DNA of 64,000 bases from assembly GCA_046347015.1 (NCBI GenBank), contig JAXMHA010000002.1:170893-234892 (forward strand). The letters are read 5' to 3'. The number at the start of each line of letters is the position of its first letter. The stretch's first letter is position 1. The DNA is from Dokdonella_A sp046347015. Its GTDB lineage: Bacteria > Pseudomonadota > Gammaproteobacteria > Xanthomonadales > Rhodanobacteraceae. This document shows, one piece after another, positions 18,781 to 28,014 of the stretch. The translations under genes were made by a program, and so were the position numbers. The notes under the pieces are model-generated. The model saw only the letters and a list, made by a program, of their open reading frames with translations. It did no database searches and was not told the origin of the DNA.

Positions 18781-19704
18781 TCAGCCGCCGTGGCGACGCT
18801 GCGCCGAGCGGATCGCGGCTGCGTGCGCAACGAGATCGCGCCGCTCGAGCGCGAACACGCCCATCGGACCGACCTTGAAGTCGATCCAGACGAACGGCAC
18901 CGCCGGCAGGCACTCGGCCAACGCGCGCGCGCTGTCGCCGACCTCGACGATCAGCAGGCCGCCTTCGCTCAGGTGCTCCGCGGCGCCGGTGAGGATGCGC
19001 AACGCGAAGTCGAGACCGTCGGTGCCGGCCCGCAGGCCGCGCTCGGGTTCATGCCGGTACTCGGCCGGCAGCGCCGCAAACTCCGCTTCGGTGACGTATG
19101 GCGGGTTCGACACGATCAGGTCGTAATCGACCCGCGGCAACGCGGAGAACAGATCCGACTTCACCACCCGGACGCGATCGGCAACGCCGTGCAGCGCGAG
19201 GTTCTCGCTCGCGAGGGCCAGCGCGGCCTCGTCGATGTCGCCAAGGTCGACTTGCCAACCGGGTTGGTGCGCCGCCATCGCAATGCCGATGCAGCCCGAT
19301 CCGGTGCACAGGTCGAGCGCATGTTCGACGTGCCGGTGGTCCAACCACGGCGAGAAGCCTGATTCGATCAATTCGGCAATCGGCGAACGTGGCACCAGTG
19401 CCCGTGGGTCGCTCTTGAACGGCATGCCGGCGAACCAGGCTTCGCCGACGAGGTAGGCCACCGGAGTCCGCGTCGTGATGCGGCGCTCGACCAGGTCGAG
19501 GACGCGGGCCTTCTCGGCCGCGGTCACGCGCGCGGCGCCGTACGCCGGCTCGAGATCGGGTGGCAGGTGCAATGCCGACAGCACGAGGTGCAGCGCTTCG
19601 TCGATCGCGTTGTCATGGCTGTGGCCGAACGTGAGGCCGGCCGCGTTGAAACGGCTGGCGCCGTATCGCACCAGATCGACGATCGTGGCGAGTTCGTCGG
19701 TCAC
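18781..19704 (-). CDS. prmB: Ribosomal protein L3 N5-glutamine methyltransferase
   Basis: A 307-residue PrmB, a class I methyltransferase that modifies a glutamine of 50S protein L3. It has the SAM-binding motif LDLCTGSGCIGIAMA and the substrate-glutamine motif VSNPPYVTEAE shared with PrmC/HemK. The helical N-terminal domain (residues about 1-90) and adjacency to aroC point to PrmB rather than PrmC. It heads a probable prmB-aroC unit and diverges from psd. Confidence 0.95.
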   Translation of the reverse strand: MTDELATIVDLVRYGASRFNAAGLTFGHSHDNAIDEALHLVLSALHLPPDLEPAYGAARVTAAEKARVLDLVERRITTRTPVAYLVGEAWFAGMPFKSDPRALVPRSPIAELIESGFSPWLDHRHVEHALDLCTGSGCIGIAMAAHQPGWQVDLGDIDEAALALASENLALHGVADRVRVVKSDLFSALPRVDYDLIVSNPPYVTEAEFAALPAEYRHEPERGLRAGTDGLDFALRILTGAAEHLSEGGLLIVEVGDSARALAECLPAVPFVWIDFKVGPMGVFALERRDLVAHAAAIRSAQRRHGG

Positions 19705-19945
19705 GCGCCAACTTCAAGCCTCAGGAAGGGTGAATTATACGCTGGCGCCCGCGGACTCCCGAGGCGCTGAAGGCAGCCATGCCGGGCCCGATGGCGGGTC
19801 CGCCGCGGGAAAATTCGATCCCGGTACACTCGCAACGGAAAACGGGGCGTGGAGCGCCACGACGAGTTCGTGCAGCGCCATCGCCGATTCCTCCGGCTGA
19901 CTCGCTCGCCAATGCCGGCAACCTCGACGCAGCGGGAAGCACCCG

Positions 19946-20839
19946 ATGCAACTGCCGATCCTGCTCCAATACCTCCTGCCGCAGAAACTCCTCGGTCGCG
20001 TCGTGCGCGTGGCAAGCCACTGGACGTGGCGGCCGTGGAAGAACTTCCTGATTGCGCGATTCGTGCATACCTATGGCGTCGACCTCGGCGAAGCCGTCGA
20101 ACGGGACCTCCGCGCCTACCCCACGTTCAATGCGTTTTTCACCCGTGCGCTGCGATCGGAAGCCCGCCCATGGCCCGACGATGCGGCCACGATCGGCAGC
20201 CCGGCCGATGGCCGGGTCAGCGCGTCGGGACGGGTCGATGACGGACGAATGCTGCAGGCCAAGGATCGGACTTTCAGTGTCGCCGGGCTGCTGGGTGACG
20301 CGGAGGCCGCCGCCAGCTACCGGGACGGTTCGTTCCTGACCGTGTACCTGTCACCCCGCGACTACCATCGCGTGCACATGCCGCTCGACGGCGTCCTCGA
20401 GGAAACGCTGTACATCCCGGGCCGGTTGTTCAGTGTCGCGCCGTCCTCAGTGGCCGGGATTCCGGACCTGTTTGCCCGCAACGAACGCCTCGTCTGCCAT
20501 TTCAGTTCCGGAAACCGCCGGTTCTGCATCGTGCTCGTCGGCGCGATGCTGGTATCGGGGATTGAAGTGGTCTTCGAGGCCGCGCTCGCGAAGCCGACCG
20601 CGAATGACACCATGCGGCAGAATCATCGTGGGCGCAGGATCCGGTTCAAGCGTGGCGACGAGCTCGGCCGGTTCAACATGGGCTCGACCGTGATCACACT
20701 GCTCGACCGCGACCTTGGCGTGTTCGACGCGACGCTCGAAGCCGGCCGTCCGCTTCGGGTCGGCGAGCCGGCAGGCCGCCTCGCCGCCGCGGACCGCGGG
20801 CCGCCACCAGGCCAAGCATCCGGCCAGCCCGAGTTGTGA
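19946..20839 (+). CDS. psd: Phosphatidylserine decarboxylase
   Basis: A 297-residue proenzyme that self-cleaves and converts phosphatidylserine to phosphatidylethanolamine at the inner membrane. The cleavage motif is present as MGST (GRFNMGSTVITL); the cut is expected between G and S to give the pyruvoyl group. Other marks: FFTRALRSEARP, SPADGRVS, YLSPRDYHRVHMP, and VGAMLVSGI. The C-terminal 20 residues (Gly/Pro/Gln-rich) are a loose extension. The 241 bases before it hold no gene I can support. Confidence 0.96.
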   Translation: MQLPILLQYLLPQKLLGRVVRVASHWTWRPWKNFLIARFVHTYGVDLGEAVERDLRAYPTFNAFFTRALRSEARPWPDDAATIGSPADGRVSASGRVDDGRMLQAKDRTFSVAGLLGDAEAAASYRDGSFLTVYLSPRDYHRVHMPLDGVLEETLYIPGRLFSVAPSSVAGIPDLFARNERLVCHFSSGNRRFCIVLVGAMLVSGIEVVFEAALAKPTANDTMRQNHRGRRIRFKRGDELGRFNMGSTVITLLDRDLGVFDATLEAGRPLRVGEPAGRLAAADRGPPPGQASGQPEL

Positions 20840-20916
20840 CACGGTCACCATTCGACCCTGGAGCAGCCCGCTAGCATCCGGTTACTCGCAAACGCCGCTC
20901 CCTGCAGGGTCTCCCC

Positions 20917-21357
20917 ATGACGATCGTCACGCGCTTGATCGCCCTCACCCGTGCCGCGCAATTGCGGCGGCAGTTCCGCGACATCGGCCGATCAGTGCAG
21001 GAACTCGGGCCGGTCGAACGGCGGCAACTTGCGACGATTGCCATGCGGGAGTTCGCCAACGCCGCACAAAGCGAGTTTCCGCATCTCTACGGAACGCCGC
21101 CGGAAGAGAAGTACCACGCCTGGGGCAGCGGCACCGACATCGGCCTCGAGCGCGCGCATTCGGACAGCGCGCAAGTCCGCCTGCGCGGCGTCGCCCTGTG
21201 GCTCGCCGTCGCCTACCACGAGACCAAGGACTCGCCGTACCCCGAGCATCAGGAACTGCACCGGCAGGTCATGCGCACGCTGCGTGCGTTGCGCGAAACG
21301 ATGCCGCCCTCGAGCGAAGGACTGCCCACCGGCCTCGGCGACGCCCAGGCCGCCTGA
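20917..21357 (+). CDS. Conserved-looking hypothetical protein
   Basis: A 146-residue, mostly helical soluble protein without signal peptide or membrane segment. I recognise no domain. The middle contains WGSGTDIGLERAHSDS and a hydrophobic helix (GVALWLAVAYHET). It lies 77 bases after psd on the same strand and stops two bases before the convergent transglycosylase gene. Codon use is like its neighbours, so it is probably a real gene. The Shine-Dalgarno match is weak (AGGG). Confidence 0.6.
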   Translation: MTIVTRLIALTRAAQLRRQFRDIGRSVQELGPVERRQLATIAMREFANAAQSEFPHLYGTPPEEKYHAWGSGTDIGLERAHSDSAQVRLRGVALWLAVAYHETKDSPYPEHQELHRQVMRTLRALRETMPPSSEGLPTGLGDAQAA

Positions 21358-21359
21358 CG

Positions 21360-22865
21360 TCACTGCCGGCTGCACGCTGACGGCAGGTGCAGCTTCTGCC
21401 CCGGATGGATCAGGAAAGCCGGCGCGCGCAAGCCGTTCTCGCGCGCGATCGACTGTGGGCTCGGACAATCGTTCCGTTCCGAGATCCGCATCAGCGTGTC
21501 GCCCTTGCGCACGACGTAGGTGCGCGAGCGCGGCGCCGTTGCTCTCGCCGCGACGGTGGGCGCAATCGGCAGGCTTGCCGAGTGCAGTGACGCCGCCAAT
21601 GTGGCCCAGCGGGTGCCGACGCACTGGCGCCGATACGCCTGCTCGAGTTCGAACGGCACCGCCAGCGTGGTTCCCGCTGCGAGTTCCTGCTGCGGGTCGA
21701 GCCGCGGGTTGAGGTTGCGCAGGGCGCGAAACCACCCGTTGACCGCGTGCGCGCTCTCGCCGAGGCAAATGGTCAGTTCCGCAAGCGAGGATGGTTGCGC
21801 GAGGGAAATCGTGCCCGGCTTGCCGTCGATCTTCGGGAACTCGAGGTTGTAGCGGTCCGGGTGCATGTACAACCAGGCCGCCGCGAGGACCATCGGCACG
21901 TAGTCGCGGGTTTCCTGCGACAGGTTGAAATACACGCCGGGATCCCAGAAGCTCGTTGCACGAGCCTTGCCGGCCAGCCGTTGCACCGCGCCTTCACCCG
22001 CGTTGTAGGCCGCCAGCACGAGGCCGAGGTCGTTGTTGAAGACCTTGAGTTGCTCGTCGATGTAGGCCGCGTTGGCCCGCGCGGCCATCGCCGGGTCGAA
22101 TCGTTCATCGAAGCCGTCGTCCACGCCGAGCCCGAAGCGCTGCCCGGTCGCAGGCATGAACTGCAGGGGACCCGCCGCGCCGGCACGCGACACCGCATGG
22201 ACCTTGCCGCCGGATTCCTTCGCCAGCATCCCGAACAACAGCGCTTCGGGCAGGCCGGCTTTGTGGTACTCGGGCCACATGCGGTAACGCAGGAACTGGT
22301 AGTTGACGTAGGCCGTGACCAGGTTCGGCCGGTACTGCGTGAGCCACTCCTCGAGCGCTGCCTTGACCGGACCGTTCTGCTCGGCGAGCGCGCCGAGATC
22401 GTGGCCCTTCAGCAGTGACAGGGAACGGTCGAGTTCGGGCAACGAGCCGACGACCGGGGAGCCCTCGCCGGCCGTTCCGTTCGCCTCCGGGGTGGGACTG
22501 GTCGAACCGCCCTCGCCGGGCGCGGTGGCCAGGTCGCCCAACCCGAGCCGCAACAACCGGTCGAGTGCCGTGACGAACCGCTGCGAATCGCAACCCGGCG
22601 TGGTGCCGCAGCGTGCCGCCACCGCGCGCAGGTCGTCGAGGGATGCGGAAATCCCGGTACGCGCCGAATCGGAATCACCGCGGTTGGCGGCCGCGAGCCC
22701 GTTCTCGTAACGCGTGACGTCCGCGTCCATCTGCGCATACAGCGCCGTGACGGCGGCAGGTTCGGCTTGCGCCTGCGCGCCCGTGGGCGGATGCGCCGGC
22801 GTCCCGGCACATGCAGCCACGAGCGTGGCGGCGATCAGGATCGGAATCCGCGACTTCGTCCGCAT
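21360..22865 (-). CDS. Lytic transglycosylase lipoprotein with LysM domain (MltD-like)
   Basis: A 501-residue cell-wall enzyme that cleaves glycan strands of murein. The N-terminus has a lipobox (LVAACAG), so it should be an outer-membrane lipoprotein. A helical region (about 30-180) precedes the SLT domain, whose catalytic glutamate is in LAKESGG and whose other marks are AGAAGPLQFMPATG and LAAYNAGEGAVQRL. The C-terminus is one LysM repeat (YVVRKGDTLMRISERN). E. coli MltD has the same order with two LysM repeats. It follows the MFS gene on the same strand after 75 bases. Confidence 0.92.
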   Translation of the reverse strand: MRTKSRIPILIAATLVAACAGTPAHPPTGAQAQAEPAAVTALYAQMDADVTRYENGLAAANRGDSDSARTGISASLDDLRAVAARCGTTPGCDSQRFVTALDRLLRLGLGDLATAPGEGGSTSPTPEANGTAGEGSPVVGSLPELDRSLSLLKGHDLGALAEQNGPVKAALEEWLTQYRPNLVTAYVNYQFLRYRMWPEYHKAGLPEALLFGMLAKESGGKVHAVSRAGAAGPLQFMPATGQRFGLGVDDGFDERFDPAMAARANAAYIDEQLKVFNNDLGLVLAAYNAGEGAVQRLAGKARATSFWDPGVYFNLSQETRDYVPMVLAAAWLYMHPDRYNLEFPKIDGKPGTISLAQPSSLAELTICLGESAHAVNGWFRALRNLNPRLDPQQELAAGTTLAVPFELEQAYRRQCVGTRWATLAASLHSASLPIAPTVAARATAPRSRTYVVRKGDTLMRISERNDCPSPQSIARENGLRAPAFLIHPGQKLHLPSACSRQ

Positions 22866-22940
22866 GTCGTTCCCGGCGCAAAAGAATCGACCTTAGCGAT
22901 CCCGATGCATCACGGCAAGCGCATCCGCGCACAGGAACCG

Positions 22941-24245
22941 TCAACCACCCGTTCCCGGACCGATCGGCCCCCGCGACAACGGCCGCAACGGATCCGGGAC
23001 GGAGCCGTTGCCTCCGGCCGCGCCATGGACGCTGAGCCAGAGCCGCCGCGCGGATTCACGCAGTCGGGGCAGCTTGTGCACGAACACGGCGGCCACGACG
23101 ACGCAAGCGATTCCATTCATGGCGACGGCCGCCGGTGCGCCGAAATGCTGGGCGATGGTGCCCGTGTACAACGAACCGAGTGGGGTCATGCCCATCAGCA
23201 TCATCGCGTACATCGCCATCACGCGGCCACGCAAGTGGTCCGGGACGAGCGACTGGATCAGCGTGTTGCAGCCCGCCATCAGCACGATCATCGAAAAACC
23301 GGTCACCACCAGCAGGGCCAGCGACAACGGCAAGCTGTGCGACAGGCCGACGCCGAACAGGCTTGCGCCGAACGCGACGCCGCCGGCGGCGATCCAGCGG
23401 TCGAGCCCGGTCAGGCCTTCGCGCCGCGCCAGGGTCAGTGCGGCGACCAGCGCGCCAGCCCCGGCCGCACCCATCAACCAGCCGAGCGTTTGCGCATTCC
23501 CGTGGAACACCCGATCCGCGAACAGCGGCATCACCACCCGGAACGGCACGCCGATGAACGACATCGCCCCGAGCAGGACCAGCAACGTGCGTATGGCATC
23601 GGCATTGCGCACGAAGCGCAGTCCTTCCGCCATGTCGGCGAACGGCGACTTGCGCGGCCGCTCAGGCGGCGGCAACAGCCCGCGAATTGCCAGCAGGCTG
23701 GCCAGCACCGCGAGGAAGCTCAAGCCATTCAGCAGGAAGCACCAGCCCTCGCCGAGCGCGGCGATCAGGATGCCGGCGACTGCCGGTCCCAGCATGCGCG
23801 CGCTGTTGAAAGCGGACGAGTTCAGTGCTATCGCATTCATCAGGTTCCTGCGGTCGACCAGTTCGACCAGGAACGACTGCCGGACCGGCGTGTCGATGGC
23901 GTTGACGGTGCCGAGCAACACCGCCAGCGCGAAGATCTCCGTCGGCGTGATCACGCCGCCCAGCGTCAATCCCGCCAGCGTGAATGCGAGCAGCATCGAC
24001 GCCGCCTGGGTTGCGACCAGCAGGCGGTGCTTGGAAATCCGGTCAGCCAGCGCGCCGCCGAACGACGCGAACACGAACACCGGGATCTGGCCGGCGAAGC
24101 CGAGCAAGCCCAGCAATGCCGCGGATCCCGTCAGCCGATACAACAGCCAGGCTTCCGCGATCCGCTGCGTCCACGTGCCGATCAGCGACACCGCCTGCCC
24201 GGTGAAGAACAGGCGGTAGTTGCGCGACCCGAGCGCGCGCAGCAT
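22941..24245 (-). CDS. MFS exporter (EntS/DHA3-like)
   Basis: About 434 residues with twelve predicted helices. The family pattern is that of the EntS/MefA (DHA3) group of drug and siderophore exporters: NYRLFFTGQAVSLIGTWTQ at the start, GGALADRISKHRLL in loop 2-3, and DHLRGRVMAMYAM in loop 8-9. The substrate cannot be read from the sequence. Start ATG 24245 has GAGGG six bases upstream; an in-frame GTG at 24266 is the alternative. It diverges from the HerA-like gene. Confidence 0.88.
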   Translation of the reverse strand: MLRALGSRNYRLFFTGQAVSLIGTWTQRIAEAWLLYRLTGSAALLGLLGFAGQIPVFVFASFGGALADRISKHRLLVATQAASMLLAFTLAGLTLGGVITPTEIFALAVLLGTVNAIDTPVRQSFLVELVDRRNLMNAIALNSSAFNSARMLGPAVAGILIAALGEGWCFLLNGLSFLAVLASLLAIRGLLPPPERPRKSPFADMAEGLRFVRNADAIRTLLVLLGAMSFIGVPFRVVMPLFADRVFHGNAQTLGWLMGAAGAGALVAALTLARREGLTGLDRWIAAGGVAFGASLFGVGLSHSLPLSLALLVVTGFSMIVLMAGCNTLIQSLVPDHLRGRVMAMYAMMLMGMTPLGSLYTGTIAQHFGAPAAVAMNGIACVVVAAVFVHKLPRLRESARRLWLSVHGAAGGNGSVPDPLRPLSRGPIGPGTGG

Positions 24246-24349
24246 GCCGCCCTCGGTCAGCACCACGGCGCCGGCTCCGATCGACGAACGCCCGTTGCTA
24301 GAATCACGGATCCAACCATCGAGACTGGTCGCCAGAAGAGGAAGCGCCC

Positions 24350-25828
24350 GTGAGCCAGATCCTGATCGGCAAAGGCAGCGACAAAGTCTACCTGCTGACG
24401 AAGTACGCCAACCGCCACGGAATGGTCGCCGGTGCGACCGGCACCGGCAAGACCGTCTCGCTGATGCTGATGGCCGAAGGCTTCTCGCGGCTCGGGGTTC
24501 CCGTCGTCATCGCCGACGTCAAGGGCGATCTGGCCGGGATGTCCCAGCCCGGCGCGATGTCCGACAAGCTGAAGGCGCGGATCGGCCAGCTCGGCATCGA
24601 CTGGAAGCCATCCGCGAACCCGGTTGTCTTCTGGGACCTCTACTCACAGCAGGGGCAGCCGATCCGCACCACGATATCGGAGATGGGTCCGACGCTGCTC
24701 GCGCGGATCCTCGAGCTCAACGACACCCAGTCCGGCGTACTCGAAGTCGTGTTCAAGTTCGCCGACGACCAAGGCCTGTTGATGCTGGACCTCAAGGACC
24801 TGCGCGCGGTCCTGAACCACGTGGCCGACAACGCCAAGGCCATCTCGGCGCAGTACGGGCTCGTCGCCAAGGCTTCGATCGCCGCAGTGCAGCGCGGCCT
24901 GCTGTCACTCGAACAGGCGGGCGGAGACGACTTCTTCGGCGAACCCGCACTCGACCTGGAAGACTTGATGCGGCAGGACATGTCCGGCCGCGGCATCGTC
25001 AACGTCATCGTCGCCGACAAGCTGGTCCTGAAGCCGCGCCTGTACACGACGTTCCTGCTTTTCCTGCTGTCCGAGCTGTTCGAGAAGCTGCCGGAGGTCG
25101 GCGACCTCGACCAGCCGAAGCTGGTGTTCTTCTTCGACGAAGCCCACCTGCTGTTCGACGATGCCCCGGCCGCGCTGCTGCAGCGGGTCGAACAGGTGGT
25201 CCGGCTGATCCGCTCGAAGGGCGTCGGCGTCTACTTCTGTTCGCAGAACCCGGACGACCTGCCGGATGTCGTGTTGAGCCAGATGGGCAATCGCATCCAG
25301 CACGCATTGCGCGCCTTCACCCCGCGCGACCAGAAGGCCGTGCGCGCGGCGGCCGAGACCTTCGTCCCGAATCCGAAGCTCGATGTCACGCGCGTCATCG
25401 GTGAACTCGGAATCGGCGAAGCACTGGTCTCGACGCTGCAGGACAAGGGCGTGCCACTGCCGGTCGAACGGGTCTTGATCTCGACTCCCGAGTGCCGTCT
25501 CGGCGCGATCACCGACGCCGAGCGCGGCGCCGTGCGTTCACGCTCGCCAACGGCGTCGCGGTACGCGACGACGGTCGATCGCGAGTCCGCCTACGAGCGC
25601 CTGACGGCGCGCGCGCAGCAGTCCGCGGTGCCTCCGGCCGGGGATCCGGCGTCGCAACCGGCCAACACCGCCGGGAACGAAAGCTCCTGGATGCAGACGG
25701 CGAAGAACGTCGTGCTCGGCACCGGCCGGCGACAGGGGATCCTCGAGGCGATGGCCAAGTCGATGGCGCGCAATGCCGGCAGCACGATCGTGCGCGGAGT
25801 CCTCGGGTCGATTCTCGGACGGCGCTGA
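24350..25828 (+). CDS. yjgR: HerA-like ATPase, DUF853 (YjgR) family
   Basis: A 492-residue P-loop ATPase of the FtsK/HerA class. Walker A is GATGTGKT, Walker B is LVFFFDEAHLLF, and the substrate-binding regions FYDLYS-like (here FWDLYSQQGQPI) and VYFCSQNPDDLP match the DUF853 family typified by E. coli YjgR. Biochemical function of YjgR is not settled; a DNA-translocating helicase is usually assumed. The last 100 residues are a low-complexity linker and a short basic C-terminal helix. Start is GTG with GAGGAA six bases before it. Confidence 0.92.
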   Translation: MSQILIGKGSDKVYLLTKYANRHGMVAGATGTGKTVSLMLMAEGFSRLGVPVVIADVKGDLAGMSQPGAMSDKLKARIGQLGIDWKPSANPVVFWDLYSQQGQPIRTTISEMGPTLLARILELNDTQSGVLEVVFKFADDQGLLMLDLKDLRAVLNHVADNAKAISAQYGLVAKASIAAVQRGLLSLEQAGGDDFFGEPALDLEDLMRQDMSGRGIVNVIVADKLVLKPRLYTTFLLFLLSELFEKLPEVGDLDQPKLVFFFDEAHLLFDDAPAALLQRVEQVVRLIRSKGVGVYFCSQNPDDLPDVVLSQMGNRIQHALRAFTPRDQKAVRAAAETFVPNPKLDVTRVIGELGIGEALVSTLQDKGVPLPVERVLISTPECRLGAITDAERGAVRSRSPTASRYATTVDRESAYERLTARAQQSAVPPAGDPASQPANTAGNESSWMQTAKNVVLGTGRRQGILEAMAKSMARNAGSTIVRGVLGSILGRR

Positions 25829-25880
25829 ATGCGCGACCCGGGCGCAAGGCGGCAGCCCCTGGGGCAACGCGCCCATCAAC

Positions 25881-25898
25881 GCGGAGCGACTGCTCCGC
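25881..25898. terminator. Hairpin downstream of the HerA-like gene
   Basis: A perfect 7-bp stem (GCGGAGC / GCTCCGC) with a 4-base loop, about 50 bases after the stop. No T-run follows, so it is only a weak terminator candidate. Confidence 0.3.
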
Positions 25899-25986
25899 GC
25901 ACCGTGAGCGGCTCTTCACGTCGTCCCCGACGACAAGTCGCCGCGCGACCGGCGACTGCGACGCCAGGCCGCGGGGAGACGGCGCG

Positions 25987-26490
25987 ATGACCCGCTGGCG
26001 CCCCCCGGCGCCGGGCTCGACCGCCCTGATCACCGGACCGGGCATGGACCGGTTGCGGGAAGAACTCGACCGGCTTTGGTTGCGCGAGCGCCCGGAAGTC
26101 GTGGCGGCCCTCGCGGCGGCCGCGGCCGAAGGCGACCGCTCGGAGAACGCCGAATACACCTATCGCAAGCGGCAACTCGCGGGCATCGATCGGCGCATCC
26201 GCTATCTCGGCAACCGGCTCGCGCTCCTGCGAGTGGTCGATACATCACCGACCGACCGCTCGGCGGTCTATTTTGGCGCGTGGTTCACGATTCGCGGCGA
26301 GGATGCCGTCGAACACGGCTACCGGATCGTCGGCCCGGACGAAACCGACGCCCGGCTTGGCTGGATCAGCATCGACTCGCCGCTGGCGCGGGCCGTCCTC
26401 AAGCGACACGCCGGTGATTCAGTCGAAGCCGAGCTTCCCGACCGGCATGGGCGCTTCGAAATCCTCGCGGTCCGTTACGAGGAACCGTGA
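25987..26490 (+). CDS. greB: Transcription elongation factor GreB
   Basis: A 167-residue Gre factor that stimulates RNA cleavage in backtracked RNA polymerase. The N-terminal coiled coil carries the acidic tip (GDRSENAEY), and the C-terminal FKBP-like domain contains HGYRIVGPDETDAR. The LWLRERPEVV segment and the IVGPDE form are those of GreB rather than GreA. Start ATG 25987 (MTRWRPP) gives the normal length; an open frame before it is not coding. Confidence 0.93.
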   Translation: MTRWRPPAPGSTALITGPGMDRLREELDRLWLRERPEVVAALAAAAAEGDRSENAEYTYRKRQLAGIDRRIRYLGNRLALLRVVDTSPTDRSAVYFGAWFTIRGEDAVEHGYRIVGPDETDARLGWISIDSPLARAVLKRHAGDSVEAELPDRHGRFEILAVRYEEP

Positions 26491-26495
26491 GCCGA

Positions 26496-26511
26496 CGGCG
26501 CGTTCGCGCCG
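26496..26511 (+). terminator. Hairpin right after greB
   Basis: CGGCGCG-TT-CGCGCCG forms a 7-bp stem starting five bases after the greB stop. No T-run follows. A second stem lies at 26544-26567 before the convergent gene end. Confidence 0.4.
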
Positions 26512-26543
26512 CCCGGTTCCTGCCGGCGTTGCCGTGAATGTCG

Positions 26544-26567
26544 GGCTGCGGGAACACCCCCCGCAGC
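26544..26567 (-). terminator. Hairpin after the SRPBCC-GyrI fusion gene
   Basis: A 9-bp stem (GGCTGCGGG / CCCGCAGCC) with a 6-base loop, nine bases past the stop of the minus-strand gene. It lacks a T-run; it may work with the neighbouring greB hairpin as a bidirectional stop. Confidence 0.35.
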
Positions 26568-26575
26568 CATCCGCA

Positions 26576-27742
26576 TCACTGCGTCAAGATCGGCAGGTAG
26601 ATCTTGAACGTCTGCTGATCCTCGGCGACATCCGGCGCCGACGTCAGCTCATCCCAGAACCGCCCTTCGCCGAACTCCGAGTACTGGTACCCGTGGGTCT
26701 CGGCGTACGCCTTTTCCATCAGGCGCATCAAGGGCAGTGCGGCAGGACTGCCGGTGTAGTCCGTCTCGAGTGCCTTGCCGCCGTATGACATCGTCGCCCG
26801 CACGTTCGCAGTCACGATGAGGAATCCATCGGGGTCCTTCTGGCCTGGCGTCAGCGTCGGCGGCTCTCCGTCCGACGTATCCTCGCCTTCGGACGACGCC
26901 GATTCCTTCGCCACGGGCTCGATTGGATAGGACTGCTTGTCGATCGTGATCGTATTGGCGTCGACCGGGACCGCGACGCTGAACTCGTAGTTGTCCTCGC
27001 CCCAGTTGGTCGTGATCGTCATGCGCGGCCCGGCCGCGTTCAACCCGGCAGCCTTCATCGCATCGGCGATCTGCTTCATCGCCGTATCGGTGGCCTCGGC
27101 AACGTCGTCGAGCGTCCGCTTGGCCTTGGTCGCGACGAACAGGATCGGGCGTGCGGCGACGTCGACGACCTGGATCTTCTGGTCCTTGTAATCGACGTTG
27201 GGGAAGCTCGCCATCATCGCCGAGACGGTCGACAGGTTCTCCTGGATCCGCGCCGCCGGCTGTCCGTTGATGTACAGGCCCGCGTAGCGCCAGATCAGGT
27301 TCCAGCCGTAATCGACGTCGTACGCCCAATTGATCGTCACGGTCTTGCCGTTCTGCGACGGCACCAGGTTGATCGTGTAGGCCTTGTTCGCGCCTTTCCA
27401 GTCGTTGTCGATCGCCATCTTGATCTGGCTGTCCGGCTGCGAGCCGACGATCTCGAGGCTGCCGTTGCCGACGTCCGGATTCGCGCTCGTCCAGTTCACC
27501 TTCGCGCCGACGCCGGATTCGGCGCCACTGAAGCTCGTGGCGACCCGCGAGTCTTCCTGGCGCAATGCCGTCCACTGCGGAAAGCGGCGGTAGGTGTTCA
27601 GCGTGTCATAGACCTGGTGCAGCGGGTTCGATACCTCGACCGAACGCTCGATGTGGCCATGGGACGGCAAGACGACGCCGACGAGGACGATCAGCACGAA
27701 GACGATGATCAACGCAACCACGATTTCGAGTACACGAGTCAT
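26576..27742 (-). CDS. Membrane-anchored SRPBCC domain fused to a GyrI-like effector-binding domain
   Basis: About 388 residues. One N-terminal helix (VVALIIVFVLIVLVGVVLP) is followed by an SRPBCC domain (IERSVEVSNPLHQVYDTLNTYRRFPQW, with C-terminal WAYDVDYGWNLIWRYAGLYI), then a GyrI/AraC-effector-binding-like domain (from about residue 190: ILFVATKAKRTLDD ... YAETHGYQYSEFGEGRFWDE). Both halves are small-molecule or stress-related cavities. A Glu/Ser-rich insert (SASSEGEDTSDGEPP) interrupts the second. No enzyme activity can be inferred; this fusion is found as polyketide cyclase/effector-binding proteins. Start MTRVLEIVV at 27742 places the helix at the N-terminus. The 272 bases upstream show nothing I can name. 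Confidence 0.8.
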   Translation of the reverse strand: MTRVLEIVVALIIVFVLIVLVGVVLPSHGHIERSVEVSNPLHQVYDTLNTYRRFPQWTALRQEDSRVATSFSGAESGVGAKVNWTSANPDVGNGSLEIVGSQPDSQIKMAIDNDWKGANKAYTINLVPSQNGKTVTINWAYDVDYGWNLIWRYAGLYINGQPAARIQENLSTVSAMMASFPNVDYKDQKIQVVDVAARPILFVATKAKRTLDDVAEATDTAMKQIADAMKAAGLNAAGPRMTITTNWGEDNYEFSVAVPVDANTITIDKQSYPIEPVAKESASSEGEDTSDGEPPTLTPGQKDPDGFLIVTANVRATMSYGGKALETDYTGSPAALPLMRLMEKAYAETHGYQYSEFGEGRFWDELTSAPDVAEDQQTFKIYLPILTQ

Positions 27743-28014
27743 TGCGCGCCTCTGCGAAGCTTGACCTTGCGGATCCCCATGGACCGGTTTGCATCGACCG
27801 CCGGGAAGAATCGTCCCCGTACCCGCGCCCACCAGCGGCGGGCCGTCGCGCCCGGCAACCAGCCAGCGGGCGATGGTACTGGACGACGACCCGCATGGCT
27901 ACGGTCAAAACCGGGCCGCAATGCCGTAGCCCGCGGAGGGGACGAAAAGGCGACCGTCGAACGGAATGCCAGCGGCGCACAAGGCGGGGGAACCGCCGGG
28001 CTCCCGGGGCGTTC

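Noticed and set aside
22767..24353. A 528-codon plus-strand frame opposite the MFS exporter
   Set aside because: Same antisense-of-membrane-protein composition.
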